Shown: one piece after another, positions 1-7,072 of the stretch
Numbering within the stretch: position 1 is the first letter of the stretch
Layout: every line of letters starts with the position of its first letter
Assembly (NCBI GenBank): GCA_002697475.1
Contig: NZVW01000024.1
Location: 1-12,209, forward strand
Direction: 5' to 3'
DNA length: 12,209 bases
Source: Aquimarina sp.
GTDB lineage: Bacteria > Bacteroidota > Bacteroidia > Flavobacteriales > Flavobacteriaceae
Position numbers and translations under genes: made by a program
The notes under the pieces: generated by a model
What the model was told of the DNA's origin: nothing
Seen by the model: only the letters and a program-made list of their open reading frames with translations
The model's database searches: none

Positions 1-1
1 A

Positions 2-322
2 AGTGCTGTAAGCATCAGAGATACTCATGTAATCTTAGTATATTTTTCAGGATTTGGTGATGGAAATACTTATCAATTACCAGTTTTAAATTTTAGAGGG
101 GCCCAATTTACATTTGGTTATGGTAGTGGTAGTTCAGCTGCTTCAGATATAATTGTTAGAGCAGAAGCGCTAAGTGGTGATCTTACAGAGTTTCAGATAG
201 ATCCAGCCAGAGGAAACAAGCTTAGATATGTAATTATTCCTCCTAACGTTAACGTAGGTAGAGCTGCAATAGACTATTCTGACTACAATGCTGTGAAAGC
301 CGCTTTTGGTATAAAAGACTAA
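2..322 (+). CDS. C-terminal fragment of a putative secreted or lipoprotein-type protein (5' end outside window)
   Basis: An open frame runs from base 2 to a TAA at 320-322 and encodes the last 106 residues of a longer protein; its start lies outside the window. The sequence is rich in beta-strand-type residues. A hydrophobic strand (HVILVYF) comes early, and near the end there is the segment LRYVIIPPNV followed by DYSDYNAVKAAFGIKD. From memory, this ending (R-Y-V/I-I-I-P, then D-Y-x-x-Y-x-A-V) resembles small collagen-like or envelope lipoproteins common in Flavobacteriaceae, but I cannot confirm this without a search. No catalytic motif is visible. A strong terminator follows 20 bases after the stop, so this is the last gene of its transcript. 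Function unknown. Confidence 0.75.
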   Translation, partial: SAVSIRDTHVILVYFSGFGDGNTYQLPVLNFRGAQFTFGYGSGSSAASDIIVRAEALSGDLTEFQIDPARGNKLRYVIIPPNVNVGRAAIDYSDYNAVKAAFGIKD

Positions 323-341
323 ATAACCCAGTCTAATGATT

Positions 342-380
342 AAAACCTTTAGTAAAATTTTACTAAAGGTTTTTTTTTTT
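342..380 (+). terminator. Rho-independent terminator of the left-edge gene
   Basis: A perfect inverted repeat with 16-base arms at 342-357 and 358-373 is followed by an unbroken run of T to 380. The stem carries the core CCTTTAGT/ACTAAAGG. It lies 20 bases after the stop at 322. Confidence 0.9.
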
Positions 381-410
381 GCATCTCTATCATTTTAAAC
401 CTCAATTTTG
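378..410 (+). promoter_or_regulatory. Putative Bacteroidetes-type promoter for the SPFH/zinc-ribbon operon
   Basis: TTTG at 378-381 and CAATTTTG at 403-410 (seven of eight matches to TAnnTTTG) are 21 bases apart, fitting the -33/-7 layout of Bacteroidetes sigma-A promoters. The ATG at 446 would follow a leader of about 30 bases. The TTTG overlaps the T-tract of the preceding terminator, which lowers confidence. Confidence 0.4.
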
Positions 411-445
411 TAGTTTTAGAACTAGAATAACAAATCAACTGTATT

Positions 446-1585
446 ATGGGAATATTTGATGAAATAAAGAAGAAATTAAGTCACGAGTTTATTGATATCA
501 TTGAGTGGCTGGATTATACTGAAGATACAATTGTTCATAGGTTTGAGCGTTACCAGAACGAAATCAAAAATGGAGCAAAACTTATCGTTCGTGAAGGACA
601 AACAGCTGTATTTATTAATGAGGGTCAATTAGCCGATGTTTTTAAACCGGGGACATATACTTTAGACACACAAAACTTACCCATATTATCGACATTAAAG
701 GGATGGAAATATGGTTTTAACAGTCCATTTAAAGCCGAAGTATATTTTGTAAATACACACTTATTTACTGATGAAAAATGGGGCACTAAAAATCCAATAA
801 CCTTAAACGATGATAGGTTTGGATTAGTAGAAATTAGAGCTTTTGGTACGTATGCCTATAAAATAAGTGACCCTGGTAAATTTATCATAGATGTGGTGGG
901 TACTGATGGTAATTTTACAAATTTTGAAATCAATGAGCATCTAAAAAGCTTGATATCCACACGATTTACAGATACCGTAGGAGAAGCTAATCTGCCAATA
1001 GAGCTTTATGCTGCTAACACAACAGAGCTTTCTGATACATGCAAAGAAGTTATGCAGCCCGAGTTTCAATCTGTCGGAATTTCACTGGAAAAATTCTTTA
1101 TAGAGAATGTATCCATGCCGGAAGAGCTTAAGAAAGAGATTTTTGAATACAGTAGAATTGACAAACTTGATTTAGATAAGCTTACTAAATTTAAGACAGC
1201 GAAAGCAATTGAAGCAGCAGCAGCTAACGAAGGAGGTACAGCTGGCGCAGGAATGGGAATGGGAATGGGATTTGTACTAGCTCAGCAAATGGGTGGTATG
1301 ATGAACAATCCTAATATGTCCTACCAACAACAACCTGTACAACAGCAAAACGTACCTGCTCCACCGCCAATACCTGTTCAGGTTCAATATTATTATGCAA
1401 ATAATGGGCAACAGACCGGGCCAGTAAGTTTTGATCAGTTAAAAGCGCTCTTTGCTAATAGAACTATCAACAAAGAAACATTAGTATGGAAGCAAGGAAT
1501 GGATAATTGGTCTGCATTGAAGGATGTAGAAGAGTTAAAATCGTTTTTAGGTGGAAATACTCCTCCTCCACTTCCGGGAAATTAA
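446..1585 (+). CDS. SPFH-domain protein (virion core protein/YdjI-like) with C-terminal GYF_2 domain
   Basis: 379 residues. Residues 1-25 form a short amphipathic N-terminus with no signal peptide. An SPFH/band-7 region spans about 26-245, including the segment LIVREGQTAVFINEGQLADV (46-65) typical of the bacterial virion-core/YdjI subgroup. Residues 252-312 are low complexity: Ala-rich, then Gly-Met repeats, then Gln-rich, then Pro-rich (PAPPPIP). Residues 314-368 form a GYF_2 (DUF4339) module with YYYANNGQQTGPVS and W348-W355. The tail ends PPPLPGN. SPFH proteins make membrane-associated oligomeric scaffolds; members of this subgroup are linked to PspA-type envelope stress. No enzyme activity is expected. 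The next gene, 72 bases on, is a zinc-ribbon membrane protein and very likely in the same operon. The family assignment is firm; the role here is inferred. Confidence 0.9.
   Translation: MGIFDEIKKKLSHEFIDIIEWLDYTEDTIVHRFERYQNEIKNGAKLIVREGQTAVFINEGQLADVFKPGTYTLDTQNLPILSTLKGWKYGFNSPFKAEVYFVNTHLFTDEKWGTKNPITLNDDRFGLVEIRAFGTYAYKISDPGKFIIDVVGTDGNFTNFEINEHLKSLISTRFTDTVGEANLPIELYAANTTELSDTCKEVMQPEFQSVGISLEKFFIENVSMPEELKKEIFEYSRIDKLDLDKLTKFKTAKAIEAAAANEGGTAGAGMGMGMGFVLAQQMGGMMNNPNMSYQQQPVQQQNVPAPPPIPVQVQYYYANNGQQTGPVSFDQLKALFANRTINKETLVWKQGMDNWSALKDVEELKSFLGGNTPPPLPGN
1250..1270 (+). repeat. Hexanucleotide tandem repeat (GGAATG) inside the SPFH gene
   Basis: Three full GGAATG copies plus a partial fourth encode the Gly-Met run in the linker between the SPFH and GYF_2 domains. 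The six-base unit keeps the reading frame, so slippage would change linker length without breaking the protein. Confidence 0.7.
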
Positions 1586-1587
1586 CT

Positions 1588-1619
1588 AAGGAGTTTTAGT
1601 AAAATATATAAGGAGTTTT
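1588..1619 (+). repeat. Direct repeat AAGGAGTTTT (two copies) between the operon genes
   Basis: AAGGAGTTTT occurs at 1588-1597 and again at 1610-1619 with a 22-base period. Both contain a Shine-Dalgarno-like AAGGAG, but neither is suitably spaced from the ATG at 1658 (about 40 bases away). A nine-codon frame at 1636-1665 follows and overlaps the next start. Meaning unknown. Confidence 0.45.
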
Positions 1620-1657
1620 GACACTACCTTGGCTAATGTATGTGATGTGTTTAAGTA

Positions 1658-2764
1658 ATGGATAACGAAGAAAAGCAATCATTTTCTGAAAAAAAACGTA
1701 GTTGTGTTAACTGTGGTGCTGAGTTAACCTATGAACCCGGGACTTCAAAAATTACTTGTGACTACTGTGGTCATCAAGAAGTTATTGAAACAAACGCAGA
1801 TGGTCTTGAAGAACTGGAACTACAGCCCTATCTGGAAAAATTAGGAGCACAGTCACATTCTGAAGAAATCACCATGATCCAATGTAAAAATTGTGGTGCT
1901 AATCAACATATAGAAGAAAATTACAAATCTTTACATTGTGTGTATTGTACTATGCCACTTGTTGTAGAAGATATTCATAAAGAAGAATGGATTTTACCAG
2001 GGGCTGTATTACCTTTTCAATTAGATCATAGAAAATCACATCAAATCTTTTCCAAATGGGTTAAAAGCTTATGGTTTGCACCTAACAATTTAAAAAAAGC
2101 TGCTTTAAATCCAGAGTATACTAAAGGGCTGTATTTACCTTATTGGACATTTGACGCACAACTCTTTGCCAGATATTCCGGTGAGCGAGGTGATTATTAC
2201 TATGTTAGTGTTCCATACACCACAACGGTTAACGGAAAAACCGTTACCAGAACCCGACAAGAACGAAGAACAAGATGGACTCCTGCAAGCGGGCAGGTCA
2301 GTGGATTTGTAGACGATACGCTTATTAAGGCATCTAATCAACGCAGAAACCCTATTCCTTCAAAAATAACCAACTGGAATTTACAAAAGCTTGAGCCCTT
2401 TCATTCTGATTTTTTAGCAGGTTTTGTTACAGAGAAATATACAATTCCTTTAAAAGACGGGCATCTTTCCTCTAAGAGAGAGGCAGAACGAATAGCGACC
2501 ACCTGGGCAAAAAGAGACATTGGTGGCGACACACAGCGCGTACATCAAATAAATATGACATTATCTGATGAGACTTTTAAGCATATTCTTTTACCAGTTT
2601 ATGTAAGTTCATATCGTTTTAATAGTAAAACCTACAACTTTTTTGTTAATGGTCAAACCGGTGCGATTTCAGGTAAGCGACCTTATTCTTTCTGGAAAAT
2701 ATTCTTCTTTGTATTATTCATTCTTCTAGTCATAGGAGCTATAATTTTGATAAGTAATAAATAA
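1658..2764 (+). CDS. Double zinc-ribbon protein with a C-terminal membrane helix (TFIIB-type zinc ribbon family)
   Basis: 368 residues. Two CxxC...CxxC zinc ribbons occur: C16/C19/C34/C37 and C76/C79/C94/C97. A conserved globular region follows at about 105-340, with the segment SGERGDYYYVSVPYTT and the basic stretch RTRQERRTRW. One hydrophobic helix at about 348-366 (FFFVLFILLVIGAIIL) ends in a two-residue tail. This predicts a tail-anchored protein with its ribbons in the cytoplasm. Relatives are often mislabelled PriA/primosomal helicase because of the ribbons; no helicase motifs are present. An in-frame TAA at 1652-1654 makes ATG 1658 the most upstream start possible. Its place after an SPFH gene recalls YdjG/YdjI of the Bacillus PspA-linked ydjFGHI operon, though no PspA or TPM-domain gene is seen here. 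A bidirectional terminator follows directly. Confidence 0.88.
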   Translation: MDNEEKQSFSEKKRSCVNCGAELTYEPGTSKITCDYCGHQEVIETNADGLEELELQPYLEKLGAQSHSEEITMIQCKNCGANQHIEENYKSLHCVYCTMPLVVEDIHKEEWILPGAVLPFQLDHRKSHQIFSKWVKSLWFAPNNLKKAALNPEYTKGLYLPYWTFDAQLFARYSGERGDYYYVSVPYTTTVNGKTVTRTRQERRTRWTPASGQVSGFVDDTLIKASNQRRNPIPSKITNWNLQKLEPFHSDFLAGFVTEKYTIPLKDGHLSSKREAERIATTWAKRDIGGDTQRVHQINMTLSDETFKHILLPVYVSSYRFNSKTYNFFVNGQTGAISGKRPYSFWKIFFFVLFILLVIGAIILISNK

Positions 2765-2791
2765 AAAGAGTCGGTATATACCGACTCTTTT
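2764..2791. terminator. Bidirectional terminator between converging genes
   Basis: A perfect inverted repeat with 14-base arms (core AGAGTCGGTAT) is flanked by A-rich sequence on the left and T-rich sequence on the right. It can end the rightward zinc-ribbon operon and the leftward T9SS protein gene, whose stop is at 2813-2815. Confidence 0.88.
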
Positions 2792-2812
2792 AGTTTTTTA
2801 ATTTAACTATAA

Positions 2813-5800
2813 TTATCCTTTAATAATTTTACATGTCTTGGAGTTTTTTCCATCAATAGCAATCTTAACAAAATAAAAACCAGGTGATTCACTTACTGCC
2901 TGCCATTGGATTGGTAGTCTGCTATCAACATTACTTTTTTCGAAGACAATTCTACCAGCAATATCATAAATAACTATATCTGCTTTACCTTTGCTAAATT
3001 GTTTAAGATTTATATTAAAAATGTCTTCAGAAGGGTTAGGCCAAACTATATTTTCTAAACTAGTGTCAATTGTAGCTAATATTTCTTCAGCATTAGATTC
3101 AGCCTCCAAAGGTGTCACGTCAGTTGATTGAACTTCACCAAATATTTGAAAGATTTGATCGATTGGTTGTCTTCCTAATGCTATTGAAGTAGGTGTCCAA
3201 TCTACTGCACCAGTGCCGAAAAGATTATTTTCATCTCGAAAAAGAGGTTCACTTCCTATTTGTCCTTCCTGAGAAGACCAAAACCATTGATTCCCTCCAG
3301 GATTAAAAGCTAAATTAGCATAGATAGATAGCCAATAACTACCAGATTCTAAGGTAACTACGTCTGGTAATTGAAGATTGAGGTTAGAATCAGTAAGATC
3401 TGAAATCGGAGCTATTTCTCCACTATTGTATATTTCTGTACCTGGAAGACCATTATCATCCTGATAGATCACAATTGTTGCACTCGTAAATAGTGGTGAG
3501 TTTCTTACTCCTCCGTAAGCCAAAATTCTGTCAATATTCCAAATACTACCCTCAGGTACTACAAAATCATCTGCGGATTGTGCTAGAGATGCAAAGTCCG
3601 GAAAAAATTGCGAAGGCAAAGAAGTAACCGAAGGTTCAAATTGTTCATATATAGAAGGTTCAGAGACCGTTATATTGAAACCTTCAGAAACTTGCTCTTG
3701 TCCTGAGGATGCAATTAAACCAATTGTCGCTTGCCCCAAACTATCTTCTGCATAAGAAATTGTCAATATATTGCCGGACAAATCTGCCGTTACCAAATCA
3801 GGATTAGAATTGATAACTTCAATAGATATTGGAAGCCCTTGAGATTGAACAAACAGGCCAGTAATATCAATAACGAGGTCTTCATCATTTTCATTAGCCT
3901 CTACATCATCCAACAAATAAGCTACCGTTAAGTTCGATTCCGGTAAAGGATTACCATTTACAGGGAAACGAGCAGAAAAAAGACCATTTCCGTGAACTGC
4001 CAGAGCTACAAATCCATCCTTTCTAGTGGCAACTTCATCAGCTACTGCATTTCCTATAGCTGAAAACTCTCTTGTCCATCTGGTATTTATGCCGTTTAGA
4101 CGGTTAGTATAAAAGAGACCCGTGCTTGTAGCCACAAAAACTCGTTGAAATCGAGATCCAAACCCTATACTGCTTCCTAAGAAAGCAGTACTTCTTACAG
4201 AAGGTCCATTTCCAGTACCATCTTCATTTTCTTCTAAATTACCACTGATATTTATCCAAGTTTCACCTGCGTCTTCAGTAAGAAATAAACTTTGAATTCC
4301 ATAATTAGAAAATGTGACGATAACACGATCAGAATTAGAAGGGTCAATATTTATATCATTTACAAAACCAGGTGGAAGACCTTTTCCTGTGGAAATATCT
4401 ATGGCTTCCTGGCTATCAATATTAGCATTATCCATTCTGTATATTAATCCAGAATTAGTGCCGTAGTATAATCGATTAGCCACTGGGTATTTAGATGCGT
4501 CTACAGCAGTTATGCCAGTACCTGAAGGAGTATCCGAGTTGGGTAAACCTATCCAATTCACTGTAGCTGCTCCGTTAGAAAACAGAGGAACTTCATCTAA
4601 ATCATTATTTCGCCATATTCTGTTACCCACTGGCATATACATTATATTATCATTATTTGGGTCTAAAATAAAAGGGTTAATAAATGAAAAACCGTTTGCT
4701 CCTGCCGGAGTAATTCTAGTAAATGATTGAAAAGCTCCGTCTTCATCAAAGTTAAAACGATATACGTTGCCTCTTTGAGAGGAAACATATCTTGTTAAAC
4801 CCCCATCGGCGATAGCACTATAGGCTCCGTCCCCACCAAAATCACTAATCCAGGGTGAAGTTGGATCTGTACTATTAGTAAACCAGGTTCCATTATCCTG
4901 AAAACCAGCTACAAGATCGTCACTATTAGCTTGTGGGTCAAATGCTACATGATATGGTTGAGTAGTCAGATATCCATTATTTAAAGAAATCCATTCTACT
5001 GGCTCTCCTGTATTCGAGGCTCTAATATCCTCTGTTAAGAAAACTCCCCCATCATTGCCTGATAATACGCGATCCGGATTTGATGGATAAAAAACCAACT
5101 CATGTTGATCCGGATGTTGATTTGTATATAATCCAAATCCGGTACTTAAAGGCGAATATCCTGCTATCCAACCAGCTCTGGTAATCTGTGTATTAAATCC
5201 ATCAAAGGTCCTATATAAATTAGTACCTCCCACGAAAATAAGGTCTGGGTCCGTAGGGTGAACTTGTAAGACCATATTATATCCTCCTTGTAAATTTAAA
5301 TCTCCTGCTGCACCACCTATAGCAATAGGTAAATTTGCAGATAAGTTGGTCCATGGATCACCAGAATTATCAGCATTGTATTTATACAAGAACGCTTCAC
5401 TCGCAGTAGAAATATTTCTTGCTAAAAAATATACTGTATTTTCATCAGAGGGATCTACTTCTATTATAGTTCTTCCATATGTGGCAGGTAAATCCTGAGG
5501 TGTTATGGATGTCCAGTTTTCTCCATCATCATCAGAGAAGAAGAAACCTGTGTTCGGTATACCTCCATTATCTATGGTGGCATATACTCTGCCACTAGGA
5601 GTCACCGCTACTTCGCATAGATTGTCAAATCCTCCTTCAAGCACTTCTGTAAAAGAGTTACCTTCATCCTGAGAGCGATAAACACCATCAAAAGTTCCTA
5701 AAAAGATATCACCATTTTGGGGATTTATAGCTATAGAACTGACTATATCAAATGGAGAGGCAAACTGAATACTTCCATCATCTGTGGATTCTAACAAACT

Positions 5801-6490
5801 CCAAGTTCTACCACCATTAATTGACTTATATACTCCAGTACCTGTATAAAAAGCTCCACCAGCGCTAGCCGAGTTACCAGAACGCTCCCCACTGGTGTAA
5901 TACCAGATATTATGTTTTCCAGGTCTAGGATCTTGAATAATCTTTGTAATACTTGGAGATTGTCTGGAAGTAGTTAATTGTCTCCAAGAGCTTCCTCCAT
6001 CTTCGGATCTCCACAAGCCACCTGAGACACCACCTGCAAGGATAATGTTTTCATTAGTTTTATCTATCGCTAACGCTCTTGTACGTCCTCCAACATTAAA
6101 GGGCCCTCTATTTTTCCAATAAGAAAAGGATTTACCATTACTCCCAGACTTTTGGGAAACAGATTTTTCCAGATCTGTCCCCTTTTCTATTTTATTAGAA
6201 AAGGCTTCTTCTTTTTTTCTAATATTTAATGGGATTTTTCCTGTATAAGGATTTTTGGTTCGCTCAAACTCATAATCAAAACGATCCTGCGCTTTGTCAC
6301 CAACCTGTTTAACCTTATTTTCTACTGCACCTGTTTTACTGTCATAAATTTTAGATTGTTTATAAAGTGAATGACCTTTTTGTGGGTGCGGATCCGCCTG
6401 TTTTTGTAGGTTTTGAGCAATAATCGAACCATAGAGAAATAAGGTCGAAAATATTAAAACCCTCCTGAAATTTAGTTTTAGTGAATTCAT
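2813..6490 (-). CDS. T9SS-exported Asp-box/BNR (sortilin-like) beta-propeller protein with type A sorting domain
   Basis: 1225 residues. Residues 1-26 are a Sec signal peptide (basic NFRR, hydrophobic core, likely cut after SIIA). Residues 27-120 are a charged, Lys/Glu-rich region before the propeller. Residues about 124-845 hold repeated propeller blades with Asp-boxes: SEDGGSSW (162), SINGGRTW (223), SQDEGNSF (273), SDDDGENW (319), TEDAGETW (738). The opening segment GPFNVGGRTRALAID is typical of the WD40/YVTN/BNR-like 'glycosyl hydrolase' family. Residues about 850-945 look like a cadherin/Ig-type domain and about 948-1120 like an extra beta-sandwich. Residues about 1147-1225 are a T9SS type A sorting domain (VWPNPSEDIFNI, VIYDIAGRIV, GFYFVKI). 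It is expected to be exported through the outer membrane and anchored or released. Sialidase-like activity is not supported: I see no catalytic Arg triad or Tyr/Glu pair that I can assign. The substrate is unknown. Confidence 0.92.
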   Translation of the reverse strand: MNSLKLNFRRVLIFSTLFLYGSIIAQNLQKQADPHPQKGHSLYKQSKIYDSKTGAVENKVKQVGDKAQDRFDYEFERTKNPYTGKIPLNIRKKEEAFSNKIEKGTDLEKSVSQKSGSNGKSFSYWKNRGPFNVGGRTRALAIDKTNENIILAGGVSGGLWRSEDGGSSWRQLTTSRQSPSITKIIQDPRPGKHNIWYYTSGERSGNSASAGGAFYTGTGVYKSINGGRTWSLLESTDDGSIQFASPFDIVSSIAINPQNGDIFLGTFDGVYRSQDEGNSFTEVLEGGFDNLCEVAVTPSGRVYATIDNGGIPNTGFFFSDDDGENWTSITPQDLPATYGRTIIEVDPSDENTVYFLARNISTASEAFLYKYNADNSGDPWTNLSANLPIAIGGAAGDLNLQGGYNMVLQVHPTDPDLIFVGGTNLYRTFDGFNTQITRAGWIAGYSPLSTGFGLYTNQHPDQHELVFYPSNPDRVLSGNDGGVFLTEDIRASNTGEPVEWISLNNGYLTTQPYHVAFDPQANSDDLVAGFQDNGTWFTNSTDPTSPWISDFGGDGAYSAIADGGLTRYVSSQRGNVYRFNFDEDGAFQSFTRITPAGANGFSFINPFILDPNNDNIMYMPVGNRIWRNNDLDEVPLFSNGAATVNWIGLPNSDTPSGTGITAVDASKYPVANRLYYGTNSGLIYRMDNANIDSQEAIDISTGKGLPPGFVNDINIDPSNSDRVIVTFSNYGIQSLFLTEDAGETWINISGNLEENEDGTGNGPSVRSTAFLGSSIGFGSRFQRVFVATSTGLFYTNRLNGINTRWTREFSAIGNAVADEVATRKDGFVALAVHGNGLFSARFPVNGNPLPESNLTVAYLLDDVEANENDEDLVIDITGLFVQSQGLPISIEVINSNPDLVTADLSGNILTISYAEDSLGQATIGLIASSGQEQVSEGFNITVSEPSIYEQFEPSVTSLPSQFFPDFASLAQSADDFVVPEGSIWNIDRILAYGGVRNSPLFTSATIVIYQDDNGLPGTEIYNSGEIAPISDLTDSNLNLQLPDVVTLESGSYWLSIYANLAFNPGGNQWFWSSQEGQIGSEPLFRDENNLFGTGAVDWTPTSIALGRQPIDQIFQIFGEVQSTDVTPLEAESNAEEILATIDTSLENIVWPNPSEDIFNINLKQFSKGKADIVIYDIAGRIVFEKSNVDSRLPIQWQAVSESPGFYFVKIAIDGKNSKTCKIIKG

Positions 6491-6516
6491 ATTAAGCTGA
6501 TTTATTGTGAATTACT

Positions 6517-6524
6517 CAAAAATA
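6517..6524 (-). promoter_or_regulatory. TAnnTTTG -7 box upstream of the T9SS propeller gene
   Basis: On the minus strand TATTTTTG is a perfect match to the Bacteroidetes -7 consensus and lies 26 bases before the ATG at 6490. The best -33 candidate (TTGG, complement of 6549-6552) is 24 bases upstream, slightly farther than usual. This suggests the gene can be transcribed separately from the lipoprotein gene ahead of it. Confidence 0.45.
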
Positions 6525-6575
6525 AACCAAAATAAAATTATCACTATGCCAATATTACCTTTTTTTGATATTATA

Positions 6576-6953
6576 TTAATCAGGCTGAAGTCGTATAGTT
6601 CTCCTCTCCGTAATTACATGACAAATATCTTTATCTACAATTATGGGATTAATTGAATTATAAGAAACATATCCCGATTTATAAATAAGGATCGTATACG
6701 TTCCGTCCCTTTCATATGCACCAACAAAAGTGGAAGAGCCCTGATAATTTTCAAGAGATTCTTCATAATCTCCATCCACAGCAATCACTTCGATGTCTTC
6801 AGTTATTGGTTCGTCTGTCGAGGATGAAACTACAGTAATTTCTAAAGCTGGTCTTGCTTCCTCTGTACAAAAAACCGGATCTGCAGTATTTTCTTCCTCT
6901 AGTGAGCAAGAGGCTGTTATCATTGAAATTAAAATCAGAAATCCAATCCTCAT
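6576..6953 (-). CDS. Small lipoprotein with a carboxypeptidase-regulatory/transthyretin-like fold
   Basis: 125 residues. A short signal peptide ends in a lipobox-like TASC, making Cys16 the likely lipidated residue, followed by an acidic stretch (SLEEEN) that in Bacteroidetes often fits surface-lipoprotein export. The rest resembles a single beta-sandwich. It contains ALEITVVSSST, GTYTILIYKSGYVSY (about 83-97) and DKDICHVITERRTIRL; the Gly-x-Tyr...Gly-Tyr pattern followed by a D-x-C-H-V strand is typical of small Bacteroidetes carboxypeptidase-regulatory-like lipoproteins. Cys29 and Cys111 could form a disulfide. It lies 85 bases ahead of the T9SS propeller gene on the same strand, so the two may be co-expressed. 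No terminator separates them, though the downstream gene also has its own -7 box. Function unknown. Confidence 0.8.
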   Translation of the reverse strand: MRIGFLILISMITASCSLEEENTADPVFCTEEARPALEITVVSSSTDEPITEDIEVIAVDGDYEESLENYQGSSTFVGAYERDGTYTILIYKSGYVSYNSINPIIVDKDICHVITERRTIRLQPD

Positions 6954-7014
6954 TTTTATTTTTTTTTCAGTGTACTAAATAGATACACATCCTAAGAAAC
7001 GGTTGCGTAGTTCC

Positions 7015-7043
7015 ATAAAAAAAGTGCCGTAATTACGGCACTT
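7015..7043 (-). terminator. Rho-independent terminator of the aldehyde dehydrogenase gene
   Basis: An 11-base perfect stem (7022-7032 with 7033-7043, core AGTGCCGT/ACGGCACT) is followed on the minus strand by a T run (complement of A at 7017-7023). It lies 30 bases after the ALDH stop. Confidence 0.9.
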
Positions 7044-7072
7044 CATGTTATCTGTTTTATATTTTGAATCTA

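Noticed and set aside
1658..2764. Primosomal helicase PriA for the zinc-ribbon gene
   Set aside because: Only the zinc ribbons fit; Walker A/B and other helicase motifs are absent and there is a C-terminal membrane helix.
2813..6490. Active sialidase call for the Asp-box protein
   Set aside because: Asp-boxes are structural and occur in many propellers; I could not assign the sialidase catalytic residues.
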